Notes: generated from the letters alone by a model not told the origin. Counted from the first letter of the stretch, positions 10,701-22,190 are shown. The stretch: 60,000 nucleotides of DNA from Takakia lepidozioides (GCA_030704615.1 CM060732.1:8186001-8246000); one strand, 5' to 3'. Made by a program: numbers and translations.

Positions 10701-11633
10701 CTGGTGGAGTAGGGGACAAGAAGATAGGGGGTAACTATGCACCAACCTTATTGCCACAGATGCGGGCTTCTCAACGAGGCTGCTCACAGGTACTTTCTCC
10801 CAGCACAAACAGGCAGTTCCAGGGTCCTGCTGTGATCGTTTTGTTTAAACTCGACATCTCTGCTATCATCGTGAACAAGTGAACCTGTGGTGTGATTTGC
10901 AGGTGCTTTATGTACTGCAAGATGGGCTTACTGGTGGAGGTCTTGTTGGAGAATCAGGTGCAATGAACATCTTCTTCTTGTTCAAAGAGGAGGGAGAGCA
11001 CGGGGGAATGGAGCTTGTGACCGCTCCCTTGGATGGCCTTATTTTACCTGGGGTTACAAGGAACAGTGTTCTTGCACTTGCTCGTGGCTTTGGAAACCTG
11101 AAGGTTTCAGAAAGACAGTTGCGCTTTGATGAGGTACAGCTTTCAATTGGCCTGAATTTGCATCATGTATCTTCTTTTTTAGGTGTTTTTGTTGGTCAGT
11201 TGAAAGGGTGGGGGGGATTTTGGGTGAATTTGGCTGCATTGTCGCAGGTGTTACTCAGATGTCTCCACTTCAGAAGGTAGCCAAAGTATCTTCCTGTTGA
11301 AGCACCCTAACCTGTTTACACGCATGGATTTGTAATGTTTGGAACCAGATAGAAGATGCAGCAGCAAGTGGTCGGTTGGTGGAGGTCTTTGGGAGTGGGA
11401 CAGCATGCGTGATCCAACCAGTCACGGGCCTTCTGAAGGATGATGATACGGAGATTTCCATCCCGTTCGACAGTGAAGCTGCAGCTTACTGGGTAGCAAA
11501 GCTTCCTGGAAGCACTTTTATGGAGCCATCTTTGAATGAACCCTTCAGCCTTTGTGGTCGACTGACCAGGGTATTGTATGACTTGCAGTATGGGCATGTA
11601 GACAGCGATTGGTCAGTTGTTATTGATAAATAG
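7758..11633 (+). CDS. BCAT: branched-chain amino-acid aminotransferase, six exons
   Basis: PLP-dependent fold-type IV aminotransferase that interconverts Leu/Ile/Val and their 2-oxo acids using glutamate/2-oxoglutarate. Exons by GT-AG boundaries: 7758-8111, 8609-8755, 9104-9247, 10463-10789, 10903-11133, 11349-11633. Every intron is phase 0 and the spliced protein is 495 residues. Motifs in order: [10 protein letters not shown] (about 130), [16 protein letters not shown] (about 169-184), [28 protein letters not shown] with the presumed PLP lysine at K302, [37 protein letters not shown] and [13 protein letters not shown]. The first about 50 residues are Arg-rich and poor in acids, like a mitochondrial presequence. 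The pattern matches animal-type BCAT, not the plant YGQGLFEGLKAYR type. The animal CXXC redox motif is CVIQ here. An insertion of about 25 residues precedes the last helix. Confidence 0.93.
9250..10135 (+). mobile_element. LINE 3' end inside BCAT intron 3
   Basis: Translated pieces in shifting frames read [33 protein letters not shown], then [17 protein letters not shown] and [20 protein letters not shown]. The last pair is the C-x2-C ... H-x4-C zinc-like motif at the C terminus of many LINE ORF2 proteins. ORF2 stops at 10003-10005. After about 80 bp the element ends in a TTTCATTTCATTCATTT-type tail (about 10107-10130). It lies wholly between BCAT exon 3 (ends 9247) and exon 4 (starts 10463), so splicing signals are intact. 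Frameshifts and 5' truncation show it is dead. Different family from the 1.8-5.7 kb LINE. Confidence 0.75.
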
Positions 11634-12515
11634 CAGAAGAGATTAGTTCAGCGATAGCTCAATAGCTGTCCATTGCTTTGGCCAATCAATGGCTAATAAG
11701 TGTATATCTGCACATTGATTTGTGAAAGTGGAGAGAAAAGTGGGATTCCAGCAAGAACCCCAGCCTAGGAGACAAGTACAAATCAAAATAGCAACTGATT
11801 TTGCACCCTTGCAGAAAATGCACAAAGATATCCAAGGGATTGTCACGACCCCCGGTTAATCTGAGTCCTTGTTTTGATTGAACAAACATTGGCTACTTTA
11901 GAAGAGCTTGGACAATGTACATCAAATTCCTGCTGTACAGTAGCTAGTACTGAGATTATGCTCATGATAAGCATACACTCACCTATATATGACAAATACA
12001 ACTGAGTTCAAGTCCAGGAGGGGAAACTTGGCCAGTTCAACGTGTATCCTGATTTTCTCGAGCAGCACATTCCAGGCTCACATCAGAACTTGGCGAGGAT
12101 GCCCCCCTAGCAGTCATGGATTAAACTCTCTTTCTTTTCTCCTGCCTTCTTTTGTTGAATTGAGCTCTGTGGACAGCATAAAGTTGTTCTCTCTCTCTCT
12201 CTCTCCCTCAGGTGATCAACTCTATTGCTTGGAAGCGAGAAGAATGTCCAAACATAAGGAAGCTAGGAATAGAGTCTAAGGTTGACCTGAAGGGCCTACC
12301 TACCCTGGCACTAGACTGAAATTCAAACTCAGGGTGGGGAGTCTACCTTTGAGCAATAACAGATGCAGAGAGGAAAAGGAGTTGTTGATGCTCGATCTGC
12401 GGGCACCCTTAAGATAATATCCATTTCCTGTTACAATGTCCTGGGTATTCTCATCAGAGAGCAACCCTCTTCAAGAACATTATGAACTGGTCCCTGTACC
12501 ACTATTCACCAACTG
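11634..12515. other. BCAT 3' flank; no gene seen
   Basis: Downstream of the BCAT stop there is no further coding frame of note. A short CT-repeat lies at about 12189-12207. No clear polyadenylation signal could be singled out. Confidence 0.4.
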
Positions 12516-12605
12516 TCAAAATCTCTAGGCTGAGCCCAAAGCCCTGGCCCTGTTGGGTCTAATTGCTGGAGCCGATTGATGCTTGTGTGAAGGGCTTTGT
12601 ATGCA
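12516..12605 (-). mobile_element. short LINE remnant
   Basis: On the minus strand this stretch matches by eye the plus-strand LINE at about 9600-9700: both share the words TTCACACAAGCATCAATC and, further on, CTTTGGGCTCAGCCT / CTTTTGGCTCAGCCT. A third, shorter match (TTTGGCTCAGCCTCAAGATT) lies at about 59603-59625. Confidence 0.55.
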
Positions 12606-12689
12606 GCACGAGTACTGATGCATCATCCAGAAGCAGGACCCGTTGTACCGTTTTTGGGAGAGAGACGAGACGAGGAGACGCTCGCCGTT

Positions 12690-12935
12690 CTTGGGAGAGT
12701 CAGCTTGGTCTTAGTAGGCCGTGTTTCAATCTCTGCCTGCACAGCTGCACCGTGGTGGTTCGATCTCACATACTAATCCAACATTACCTGACTACAGATA
12801 CAAGCAGTACACACAAGGGGTCCTTTTGGGCTGATGGTCGGTCAAATCCTCTATGGGTCATGATACAAGGTAAAGGACAATGTGGTGAGGATACCTTCTT
12901 CTTTGACCTATTTCAGCCTGTTTTGCTCTGTTTGG
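12690..12935 (+). repeat. dispersed repeat, copy 1 of 2
   Basis: Starts TTCTTGGGAGAGTCAGCTTG and ends near CTATTTCAGCCTGTTTT. It is matched over its whole length, in the same orientation, by 58611-58847. Shared landmarks are GCCGTGTTTCAATCTCT, CATTACCTGACTACAG, GGTCAAATCCT and GGACAATGTGGTGAGG. The flanks differ, so both ends of the repeat are defined. No coding potential recognised; probably a non-autonomous element or a retroelement UTR piece. Confidence 0.7.
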
Positions 12936-13164
12936 CAGCATGAAAGTATCCAAAAACAGGTAATAGAGATGAGGATAAGCTTTGGAATGAACACTTTTCC
13001 GACCCCAGTCAATGGCGAGACAATGGAGACAAAAAGGTGAATGCATGTTGGACTATACTAGAGAGAAGTAGATGCAATTTAGAATTAGAACTACTGTAAT
13101 AATTAGGGTTGGGGTTTGCTGGAAGAACTTCACGCCGTCAGTGTCAGCTGCTAGCAGCAAGTAT

Positions 13165-13235
13165 CATGATTTGTACACAGACATGGGTAGCTAAAGGACA
13201 GGGATAGAGGTCCAGGTTCATCCAAGAGGGTTTTT
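13165..13235 (+). repeat. short dispersed repeat, copy 1 (copy 2 at 14785-14865)
   Basis: Both copies contain an ATGGGTAGCTAAAGGA / ATGGATAGCTGAAGGA word, then CAGGGATAGAG, then CCAGGTTCATCCAAGAGGG / CCAGATTCATCCAAGAGGG. In copy 2 a GGATTTCAATCTCC word follows that is weakly B-box-like, so a decayed SINE is possible. About 70 bp, 1.6 kb apart, same orientation. Confidence 0.5.
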
Positions 13236-14784
13236 AAGGTTTCATCCATACTGAATGAAATTTCTGTTTATAACCATAACTGGATGATTTACAGGCAGAT
13301 ATGCATTTCAATGAATTAGGTTTATGCTCCTTTGATTTAAACCTATTGAATGCCCATTTTTCATCCTGGTCTGATACCATCCATACCGGATGGTGGATGA
13401 AATCGCGGGTGGTTTTCCTTTAAGTGTCTCTCTGCCCTAGACACAGCACGATATCGTGCGTGTTTTTTTTCTCTGGAAGAGGGCGATGGCGGACGAATGC
13501 TCGATGGCGGCTGAATGCCCGAGCAGCAAGATCCGAACGGGTGTGTTCTTGTTTTTTGAACGCGCGATGACGGCATACACTTTCATCTCCCGCGATGGCA
13601 AATGACATATTGTTATGTTTGCCTACGTTTTTTCCTCATTGATGAAGCAGCGACGGTTATGGAGGTGGGGAAGCGGCCTGTATTACAAGATACAACCTGT
13701 CCTCAACTCTCCTCCCCTTGCATTCTGTTGTGCTCGTTCAAATTCAGATAATGAACACTGCAGCGTTCTACTCCACAAAAGATTGAGGTTCTTTGTGGTG
13801 TCGCATCTATGCTTTCTTCTGCTGGTTCTGTGATCTTTGCATGCTTTATGGCTCATACCTGACATGGATAGCAACTGTGAAATCCTGTAATTCACCTCGT
13901 GTATCCTCACTAACGCACAAAACATTTTTTGTGTTTGTTTTTGGGACGGGCGCAGGTGAGGGATTTCACTTGGCATGAACTCTTTGGCTTGCAGATGATC
14001 TGGTTACTGCAGGAGGGATAAGATATGCTGCAAGCTGCTGTTGTTGCAATTTTCTGCTTCAAAGCTGCTTCAAGGGGGATATGCCTTAAACCTTTACTTT
14101 GATTTCTGGTTCTTGGTAACCAAATCTGTTAAGTCAGGGAAGTAAATGGGCTGGGCCTCCTAGAAATCAGACCTTATTGTGAAGGTTCGGGCTGGTTGTG
14201 ATGACAAGGGTTTGGTGATGCAAGTGTGACATTAGATGCATTTTTCCAGACCTGTTTTCTGGCCTTTTGGAGAGTCAGACAGTGTTGTTTATGCCTCACC
14301 AGTTTAGAATGTATTAAGTAAGGCATTGGGTAAGCATTTTTAAGAACACATACATTCTTTCAGGCTCCCCCATGGAGATTATAACCTGATTACAGACTGG
14401 TATTTTTGAGGATCTCTCTAAAACTTGGCAGAGTGACTGGATAAGGCCCTGGGATACATACCATAGCCCTGCATCTACTTATGGAAGTACAATCACTTCA
14501 GCTTGTGCTTTTAGGAACATACAAGTCCTTTAAAGCTTTAATAGGGAATTGTTTTCATCAAAGCTCTCACTCTTAGGCCTGCAGGAATGGTTTTCTCAAA
14601 GACCTGTTGAGCTTACAACATATTTGTTTAAGCTATTTGAACCCAAGAATTACCAAGCCAGTATTTTTAAAGGGCTTTTTTGATTACGAACTATATTCTT
14701 AAGCTCCCCTCAGAGATTGGGAATGTGACATGGTAATGACTCTCTCTCTCTCTCTCCTCCTCTGATACATGATACATATATACA

Positions 14785-14865
14785 TGATTTGTGCAGAGGC
14801 ATGGATAGCTGAAGGAGCAGGGATAGAGTGCATGGGTCCAGATTCATCCAAGAGGGCCGGATTTC
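14785..14865 (+). repeat. short dispersed repeat, copy 2
   Basis: Second copy of the repeat at 13165-13235, with a few extra bases (GTGCAT inserted after GGGATAGA). Confidence 0.5.
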
Positions 14866-15486
14866 AATCTCCAGATTACATATGATTCGCTGTGGAAGGA
14901 TAGCTACAAGAAACCTGCATGGACAGATGATCAATTGGGTGGTCTTGAGCTGAAGAGCACGACCCCTGCAGGGATGTGTCTCCATCTGTAGATCTTTTAG
15001 GAAGTGGAAGGCTAGGCCTAGGGCCCAGCTTTCTTATGACATTGTTAGCTGATTTTCAGTTCTTCTCCTTAACGAGGTGCCTCTCTGTTTCCAAGTTATG
15101 GCAGTAGTTTCTGGCTGCAGTCTCTTTTCCTACTAAACTCTTTAGCTCTATGCAGACCCCCTTCTTTGCTTGCCTTCCTTCTTACTACTCTTTCTTGTCT
15201 TGGTACGCGAAGCTGTGTCTTCCTCTTTCAGCCTCTATGGCACTCTATCCAGAGGTTATTTTTCCTCTTTGTATCCAATAACATTTTATGTCCATTACCT
15301 ATAAAGTTCTAGAGGCCACTGTCCCCACTGTCCCTCTTTGTTAACAAAAATAAAAATAATAAAAAAAGACAACAATGGCTTCCATTCTATTTTCCTAGAT
15401 ACCTAATGAGAATTTAAATCAATTAATAATCTAAATATTATGTATGATTTAATTTATTAAATTAAAATATTATTAAAAAACCTCTT

Positions 15487-15860
15487 TAGTCATGAAGTTA
15501 TATATTCATGACTACATCATGGCAACGTGGCATTATATGATACGATATTCTTTCCCACGTTTGGGTTATATATGTTGTCCATGTGGACACATGTGACATC
15601 CGGAGTGCTACATATGTCTCTCTTACGCCTCTCCAATGGAGTTATACTATAGACATGTTAGTCATATATAAATCATATAGTTGTGACTACATCCTCTTGA
15701 CAGCATGACTCCAAGTGCCACGCACGCAGTCACGGCTACGACTTGCAAAACGCAGTCTTAAAGACTAGTCGCTATGACAAGGCTTTTTTCACTGCAGAGT
15801 GATATAGTCATGAACGCATATAGGATTGAAAAAATAGTCATATGTGCAGTCATAAAAACG
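15487..15860. repeat. TAGTCAT-centred hairpins
   Basis: TAGTCATGAA (15487-15496) and TTCATGACTA (15505-15514) form a perfect 10-bp stem with an 8-nt loop. Further TAGTCATA/TAGTCATG words occur near 15660, 15806 and 15834 and a TGTGACTA word near 15682. The local CATG-rich composition makes some of this expected by chance. Confidence 0.35.
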
Positions 15861-16502
15861 CTCATCTGTTGTTGTAGAGCTTGCATGATGCAGTGCAGGC
15901 CGGGCTGCAGCATCACAACCGACAGAATGGAAGTGTTACAAGTATTTGTCCAGTGCTTTAACAATGATTCAAGAATGGTCCTCAATTTGGTGTTGACATA
16001 CTTTCCGGCTATCTGGAGGAGACCTGAATTTCAACAAATATGATCTCTCAAAGTTCTCAGCTGCTTCGATACCTTTAGACGCACAAATATTTGAAATGCT
16101 TCAGACCGTCCCTCGATCGACCTGGAGTTACTGCATAACATTCAGGATAATCTCCAGCATAACATCAAACTCAAACTTGGGGACTGATGTTACCATCTTG
16201 AATTCGTGAATCTGAATAGTCAAGTGTTCCGAACTTGCCTGTGGATTGTAGATACCAACGGAGGTAGACAGTATGTCCTGCATGAAACTAATTTCTTGAA
16301 CATGTCTATTGTGACATTATGAGATTCACCTTGCACGCCCTTGCAATGATCGACGAAACTTGTGTCCAACCGCCTTCCTAGTAGCTTCCCAGTAGCAACC
16401 TGATCTGTAAACAGAAAAGATTCCCCAAGACTTCAATATTCAATCAAATATGAGTTTCACATGCCTGACAAGCAGTTGTTGTCGTGAGAAGCTATAGGCA
16501 AA

Positions 16503-17552
16503 ATGGGAAGAATTATGGTTGATGATTGGGCGAACACAAGGGGGGGCCATCTTCACCACGAAGCTCGCATGGAATCGATGGTCGGGCGCCTCAGTTTCAT
16601 AGACGTCCGCGACAAAGTGAGCGCTCTTTTCTTTGCACCTGCACAGTGGATTTTAAACACTTTTATGTACAGTTCTCCTCTTGACTCTCAAGGCCATCTC
16701 AGAGTTGCTTCTAGGATTTGGTTCAGCATATCTCTAGATGAGATGAGGATCACTTGCCTGAAAATGTCTGTTATATGCTGGTGCGCACACTCACCCGTAA
16801 CATACAATATTGAATTGAATCTGGAGCTGGCCGGCACACAAGATCTTTGTAGGCAAAATTTTCATTGAACCTTAACTGGCCCTTCGAGTTGAATCATGTT
16901 TCAGCTTTGGATTAGTACTCGAGGGCCTGTGAACTACTGTACGCAGTGAAGCTCTTGACACCATTTTGTTTCCTGTTTCCACATCCGCACTGTACATAAA
17001 TCAAATGTTACTGCATATGCAATGAAAGAAATTTAAGGATCACATACGAACCGGGATCTTAACGTGCACGTACGAAATTCCATATCCAGTGGACCAGTCA
17101 TGCATTGAGATTTTCACGGCTTCCTTTTGCAGGAGTTGCCCTATTTGGGAAAGTTGACTGCACGCGCGAATGTGAGGCCTTGTAAGGGAGCTGATTGTAC
17201 CTTTCTTGAGCAATCTGTGAGCCAAAAGGGGGAAGGAAAAATGCTTTTGGCTGCTCTAACAGGCGTCCACAGTGTGAAAAAATTAGTTCTTAACACTGGA
17301 TTGGACTCATCCAGGGAGATTGGCCGACAGATTTTGAAGCCAGCTAACCACAATACTATTAACTTAGGTCCTGAGGTCATGCTCAAGCAGTTGAGAATTG
17401 GTCCCCAAGGAATTGCGGCAGATAAGCCAGAGAGGAATTTGATACATGATGAGTCCCAATCAATCCAGCAGCAATCTCAAAAAGGTCCAGCAGCTGGCCA
17501 GCCACTATATCCTTGTTTTGGAACGTTTTTTGGAAAGAGAGGGGGGCATTGA
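16503..17552 (+). CDS. possible two-exon gene of unknown function
   Basis: Not recognised. A first exon 16503-16616 (ATG, 38 codons, starts MGRIMVDDWANTRGGHLHHE) ends at a GTGAGC donor. A second exon 17133-17552 follows a strong pyrimidine-rich acceptor (CTTCCTTTTGCAG) and stays open for 139 codons to a TGA. Both are phase 0, so joining gives a 177-residue frame. Exon 2 looks protein-like (KLVLNTGLDSSREIGRQIL, LGPEVMLKQLRIGPQGIAA) and ends in a Gly/Phe/Arg-rich tail. No signal peptide, membrane helix or known motif. Further exons between them are possible. It could instead be chance ORFs with chance splice sites; I see no transposon motifs. Confidence 0.3.
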
Positions 17553-19014
17553 CACACTTGTGGACCAGATATATACTTACAAGTACATTGTATCTATAGA
17601 TATATCCTCTTGAATCATGTACATCTCGAGAGGTATCGATCTAGCAAGCTTGCAGGTTATTTGGATCCCTGTGACGATCAGCTGTGTGTAAGTTGATCAA
17701 TTGAACTCTACTTGAAATTATGACCAGTTACATGTTAGTTGCCGGATGGCCTAATGGCAGCGGTATGCCGATCCATAAACTGTTTCTGCAAGGGGCGATC
17801 AGAAATTTGTCAGAGCTTGTCAATGTACATCCTGACCCATTGTGACATGGATTTAAATCGGGAAAAACATATTGAGTGGAGCCATTGATCTCATCTGTCC
17901 TTCGACCGTTACAGATCTAGACGTAGTCGATCTTCTTTGACTAAAAATACTCAACAGGTAGTTGGTTAGGTAGAACTACTCTCGGTATATATACCTGGTA
18001 TACCTGCTCTGCTCATGTGTGTATTCCATCTTCTGAACATACAAGAAATTCTCATTTTCAAGAGGCTCCAACTCCAAATCTGCCTAGTGGTACTGTTTTC
18101 ATGGTGGTTTCCAAACCTTAGTACTTAGGGGTTAAGCAGATCGAGAGGTAAACTTGTCAAAAAGGGTTGGCAATTTGAAAAGCAAAAATCATGGAACTTA
18201 GAGTGCAAGACCGTTGGACTCATGGTTGTGACTTGAGGTTACGTTTACCCATAATGAAGGTCAGGTATAATGGGCTGAAGCAACTGGTATGATCGAGGCT
18301 TCAATCGACTGCCCTCTGAGGTGCTTGCGATGTTGTGATCTAATGGATCTAGTGCATGCAATCGAACAACCATTACGTCTTAACATAATTTATCTCACGT
18401 TTCCCTCGTCTGTTCACGGGCCGAAGGTTCCTTAATCTTCATAATGTTCATGTAAACTGTTTCTAGTAACTGTTACATGTATGGGTTGATCTTAGCACGC
18501 CTAGAACTACTACCCATTTCCAATAGAACCAAAATCTGATTTCACTGTGTGGATCTTCCTTTCCAATGTGCTCAACATGTGCATGAATGAAGTTCTAAAC
18601 TGTAAGCTGAATGTTTAATACGTGTGTAGAACTAGTAGTTTTATAGATCATAATCCGTTGGAGACCAAATAAATATCACTGACTAGTAGATCTTTCAGTG
18701 AGCCTTGGAAAAGAAACTAGGAATCGAATATTATAGCTGAGACAGGACGTCCGGAAAGATGTATCTAGAGCAACCATCAACCGTGAGGCGAAGATACTAA
18801 CCTGCAAACCCAGGTCTACACTTTACCCTTTATTCTGTTTAATAACTGGTGTACTTGAATACGTTGAATCCGGCAACTGCATTGCTTCCTCATTAAATGG
18901 AAATATGTTCACGAGCTAGTGCACACAGAAACAAATGTAGACCATGACCGTGAGCGTAAGTTGTGAGACTGTTCCCCTCTGTTTCCTGTGGTATGACCAG
19001 AGCTTGACCCATGG
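17553..19014. other. no gene seen
   Basis: No protein-like frames. A TGGCCTAATGGCAGCGG word at about 17747 resembles a tRNA A box but has no B box at the right distance. A TATATATACC stretch near 17990 is TATA-like without further support. Confidence 0.35.
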
Positions 19015-19290
19015 ATGGGCTTGCTTCTCTCTTACGTCTCGTTACAGCGTCTGCTGTCTCAACTCCATCATGTACAGTTTACTTCAGCTTGCGTGTGTAG
19101 GGAGCGCCAGAGGGAACAGGATACTCTGCACAGGGCGCAGAAACCACCCATGGATGATCTCGGAATGTCATATTGGGCGTCAGAAAATGAATTTGCAGAA
19201 CATTTCAAGGAGCTACTTAAACATCATAGTCGTTGCACAAATCGAGCCCAAATCAGCGTGTATATATGTGCGGCTGCTCAAGAAGGTTAA
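19015..19290 (+). CDS. small ORF of uncertain reality
   Basis: A 91-codon frame starting at ATG 19015. Only its second half looks protein-like (QKPPMDDLGMSYWASENEFA, EHFKELLKHHSRCTNRAQIS). An in-frame possible splice acceptor (TGCGTGTGTAG) sits at about 19100, so the real unit might be an exon from there. Not recognised; no partner exons found. Confidence 0.2.
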   Translation: MGLLLSYVSLQRLLSQLHHVQFTSACVCRERQREQDTLHRAQKPPMDDLGMSYWASENEFAEHFKELLKHHSRCTNRAQISVYICAAAQEG

Positions 19291-19926
19291 CTTTGTATTA
19301 TATCACGTGAGCTGCCATCAGATCAATGTGAGCTGAGAGACATTCGTGAGCTCCAAAAGTCTAAAACAACATTCTTCAAAAAGTTACATCAAGATTACAT
19401 AAAATCTAGGACAACGCAACTCGGGACGATCCATGGTGGTGCCCGGTGTAAAATTCGATTGCGACGCGCCCAACCATCAAAGCATTTCCATATTTCCGGT
19501 ACAATCTCTCACATGCAGCGGCAACCCATCTCGTACAATTTGTTGTACCTACTCAGCTCACCAGCCATGGTGTCCAGAGTGAAGAGATGACTGCCTGCTT
19601 TCCAATGGCAGTTGCAACCGCCATGGATATGGCGTATACAGCTAGGTGTTGTGGCAATATGTTTTTGTCCGGGCTTTTTTACACAGTTTCACGTGTCACA
19701 CCCCTAAGCCTGCTCCCTATTAGCTTGTGAGTGAGAATCCACTAGTAGGTGTGGAGGGAAATTCCTCAGAAGGTAGTCCCAGAAAAATGTCAACTCTCTA
19801 TCAGCTTATATGTATAAATCTATTGATAGTTGTCGTAAGACAACCATCAAACCATGCTCCACTGGAAATAGACATTATGTCTTCTCGGCTTCAAATGTAT
19901 ATACATTTCACGATGGTGGGTACAGT
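19291..19926. other. no gene seen
   Basis: Flank of the inverted-repeat element; no recognisable features. Confidence 0.3.
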
Positions 19927-20972
19927 TAGGGAATTCCAAAAAGGCCTTGATGTGAAATTCACTTGATCACCCCCTAAAAGTGCGCAATTCAATTGAACTA
20001 ACCCTAATTTGCAATTCAATTGAATTGTCGGCACATGATTCAATTGAATTGCGAATTGGCAATTCAATTGAATTGTAATCTATAATTTTTAACTTATTTC
20101 TGTATATTATATATATATATAAATTATACATATATGCATACAGAGGTATAAGCTAAAAATACATGTTGCCCGTCTATTCTTGTTGTCTCTCTGTCAATCT
20201 TTGCCCGTGGTAAGGCTTGAGCCCAAGATAAGCCTAAGGGAGAGCGAGAGAGGGAGAGAGAGAGAGAGGAAGTCACGAAGCGCTTGTAAAAGCGGGATTG
20301 TCTCTCTTTGTGGATGTTGGTGCCAATATATGGCTATCTACATATACCAAACATGATACCAATGTAAGAGTTTGATATATTAAACTTATATAGAACACAC
20401 ATCCCAACTTCAACATGATACCTTTGTAAGGGTATCGAAATTTTTGATAATTCTCAAGATGAACATATTTTTTGTTTTCTTTGTCCTGGGCCAGATACTA
20501 GTGTTAGGGGACTACATGGTGATGCAGGGGAAGCCTTTCATCAATTGTCAGGTTTGATTTTGTCTGTTTTTTTCGGAGCCAGCCATGTTTCTTTTGCCAG
20601 TGAATCACAAGAAGCTGCTGATCTGTCTCCGTTTCTGGCTCTCCCTTTCTCGCTGAGGCTGAGGGTGGCTTCACAACTCCACAATTTCCTCAAGGGCACA
20701 AGAAAGAGGGCCAGCAAGAATAGACGGGCAACATGTATTTTTAGCTTATACTCTTATATGTGTATAAATATAATTTGAATATATATATGTACATATATAT
20801 TATATATTATATACAAAAATAAGTTAAAAATTATAGATTACAATTCAATTGAATTGCCAATTCGCAACTCAATTGAATCGTGTGCCGACAATTCAATTGA
20901 ATTGCGCATTTTTAAGGGGTGATCAAGTGAATTGCGATGCATTTCACATCAAGGCTTTTTTGGAATTCCCTA
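19927..20972. mobile_element. 1,046-bp non-autonomous DNA element with long terminal inverted repeats
   Basis: The left arm 19927-20182 and right arm 20715-20972 are inverted copies, beginning TAGGGAATTCC and ending GGAATTCCCTA. The arms share CTTGATGTGAAAT, CACTTGATCACCCC, several CAATTCAATTGAATTG palindromes, an AT-rich tract, and the inner border word TTGCCCGTCTATTCTTG. The element is flanked by TACAGT on both sides (19921-19926 and 20973-20978), a likely target duplication. The unique centre (20183-20714) encodes no transposase. It contains a purine repeat and a 77-codon frame (20545-20778, SQEAADLSPFLALPFSLRLR) that could be a captured gene piece. Long arms suggest a Mutator-like or fold-back type, but the duplication is shorter than the 9-11 bp expected for Mutator. 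Confidence 0.8.
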
Positions 20973-21208
20973 TACAGTTGCTATTTGCTTATGGCATTAT
21001 GATGTGTAACTAGTGTATGGTGTTGTGAATCATGTGTGCACTGTGTGCGGCGTGCATAGGGACACTCTGTATACTTAACGAGTTTTAGATCAATATTGTA
21101 GCTGCATACAAATAGACAATACTACTCATCCCGGATCCAGCACACGATCTATAAACAGAGTTTTGACTGCAAACGAAAGTTTCTTGGCTACAGTCAGTAC
21201 CAGTGTTG
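20973..21208. other. short spacer between two mobile elements
   Basis: About 235 bp between the inverted-repeat element and the LINE tail; nothing recognised. Confidence 0.3.
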
Positions 21209-22190
21209 GGCGGGTATTATTATTATTATTATTATTATTATTTTAAAGAAATATTGCATTTATTCCAAAATTATGGGGAAAAAAATAAAACCCCTTTTTG
21301 CACCATGAGGGCTACACACTGTAGTCAGTGAAGGGTGATCAAATATCTGCTGCTAAAGTGCAGCAGTGTGCACATAGAAAGAGGACCTCTCGAAACAGCT
21401 TAGCTCTATCCGAGAGACTTCCAAAAAATGTCTAAGCCTGCAGCTGAGATTACCGAGGAGCTAATCTACAACTACGCCTTAACGGAAATTTAGCTTGGAA
21501 GTAGTGGCGGGGTGCTTGACGTGTTTCCAGTTCACATCTCTCTCAAATTTCGGCGAGGCCGTGGAGTGGAGCTATGAGGTCTCTCCAACGCTAAGGGGGG
21601 AGAGCATTCCAAACACAATGTTCCTGCTCGTCGCTTTGATGCCATCGCAGGCCCACGTCGCTCTGAATGTTGCATGGATTGCTGGCGGCCTGGGGATCCT
21701 GTGACAATCTGCAACACATTTTGCCCAAGCTTTTTTCGACTCCGTTAAAAGGTCTTTGTACACCATTGCCAACAAAGCGGAGGTACTGATTGTCTCCTTG
21801 CTAAAGGTCTTTTTACATCTAGCACGCCATAAGTGTCATAACGTAGATGCGCGAAGAGTCTCGAAGACCGGACGTGGAAAGGATCGGGCCCTGGCTGTTT
21901 TGTTGTAATTAAGTAGCAGATCCAGAGGGCCAATGGCCAAGAGGCTCCAATGTCTGTAGAAGACCTTGATGAAGGGCCAGATTTTGGCTGGAGCTATAAA
22001 GGCAGAGCCATCGCCACAGCAAAGGTCTCTGCAAAAAGCTTTACCTTGGGCTGCAGCTTTGAACTTTTTGGCAATATGAGAAGCACCCAAGAGGTTTTTG
22101 AGAGCATTGCTGCTTCTTCACGAAAAAGGTGTGCTTTGGCTGGATATTAGACTCATTCCTAGTTTTGATGTCGCCTCAGTGTTGGCAAAA
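21209..22190 (-). mobile_element. LINE 3' fragment with (AAT)n tail
   Basis: The plus strand shows a TTA microsatellite at about 21217-21243, which is an (AAT)n tail when read on the minus strand. Upstream on the minus strand is the same 3' UTR as in the 1.8 kb LINE (GGGGAAAAAAATAAAACCCC). Coding remnants follow at 22090-21836 (APAKIWPFIKVFYRHW, LLNYNKTARARSF). The element is 5'-truncated near 22.19 kb and shifted in frame. Confidence 0.75.

Larger units (their letters stand above)
12940..16502. other. long stretch without recognisable genes
   Basis: Short ORFs only, none protein-like. Contents: near-palindromes related to those at 0.7-1.07 kb (13.23-13.41 kb), a repeat pair at 13.17/14.79 kb, CT microsatellites (about 14742-14760), an AT-rich block (about 15340-15480), and several TAGTCAT-centred hairpins (15.48-15.86 kb). 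Confidence 0.4.

Noticed and set aside
7758-11633. Contamination by animal DNA because BCAT is animal-like
   Set aside because: A plastid-type sHSP, a PPR pseudogene and plant-type Ty3/LINE debris share the window, and a LINE scrap related to the one in the BCAT intron recurs at 12.5 and 59.6 kb.
17745-17860. Possible tRNA or SINE head (TGGCCTAATGGCAGCGG)
   Set aside because: The A-box-like word has no B box within the usual 30-60 nt; the only candidate (GGATTTAAATC) is about 100 nt away.
17985-18060. Possible LTR end with TATA box
   Set aside because: Only a TATATATACC word; no matching second LTR, primer-binding site or polypurine tract.
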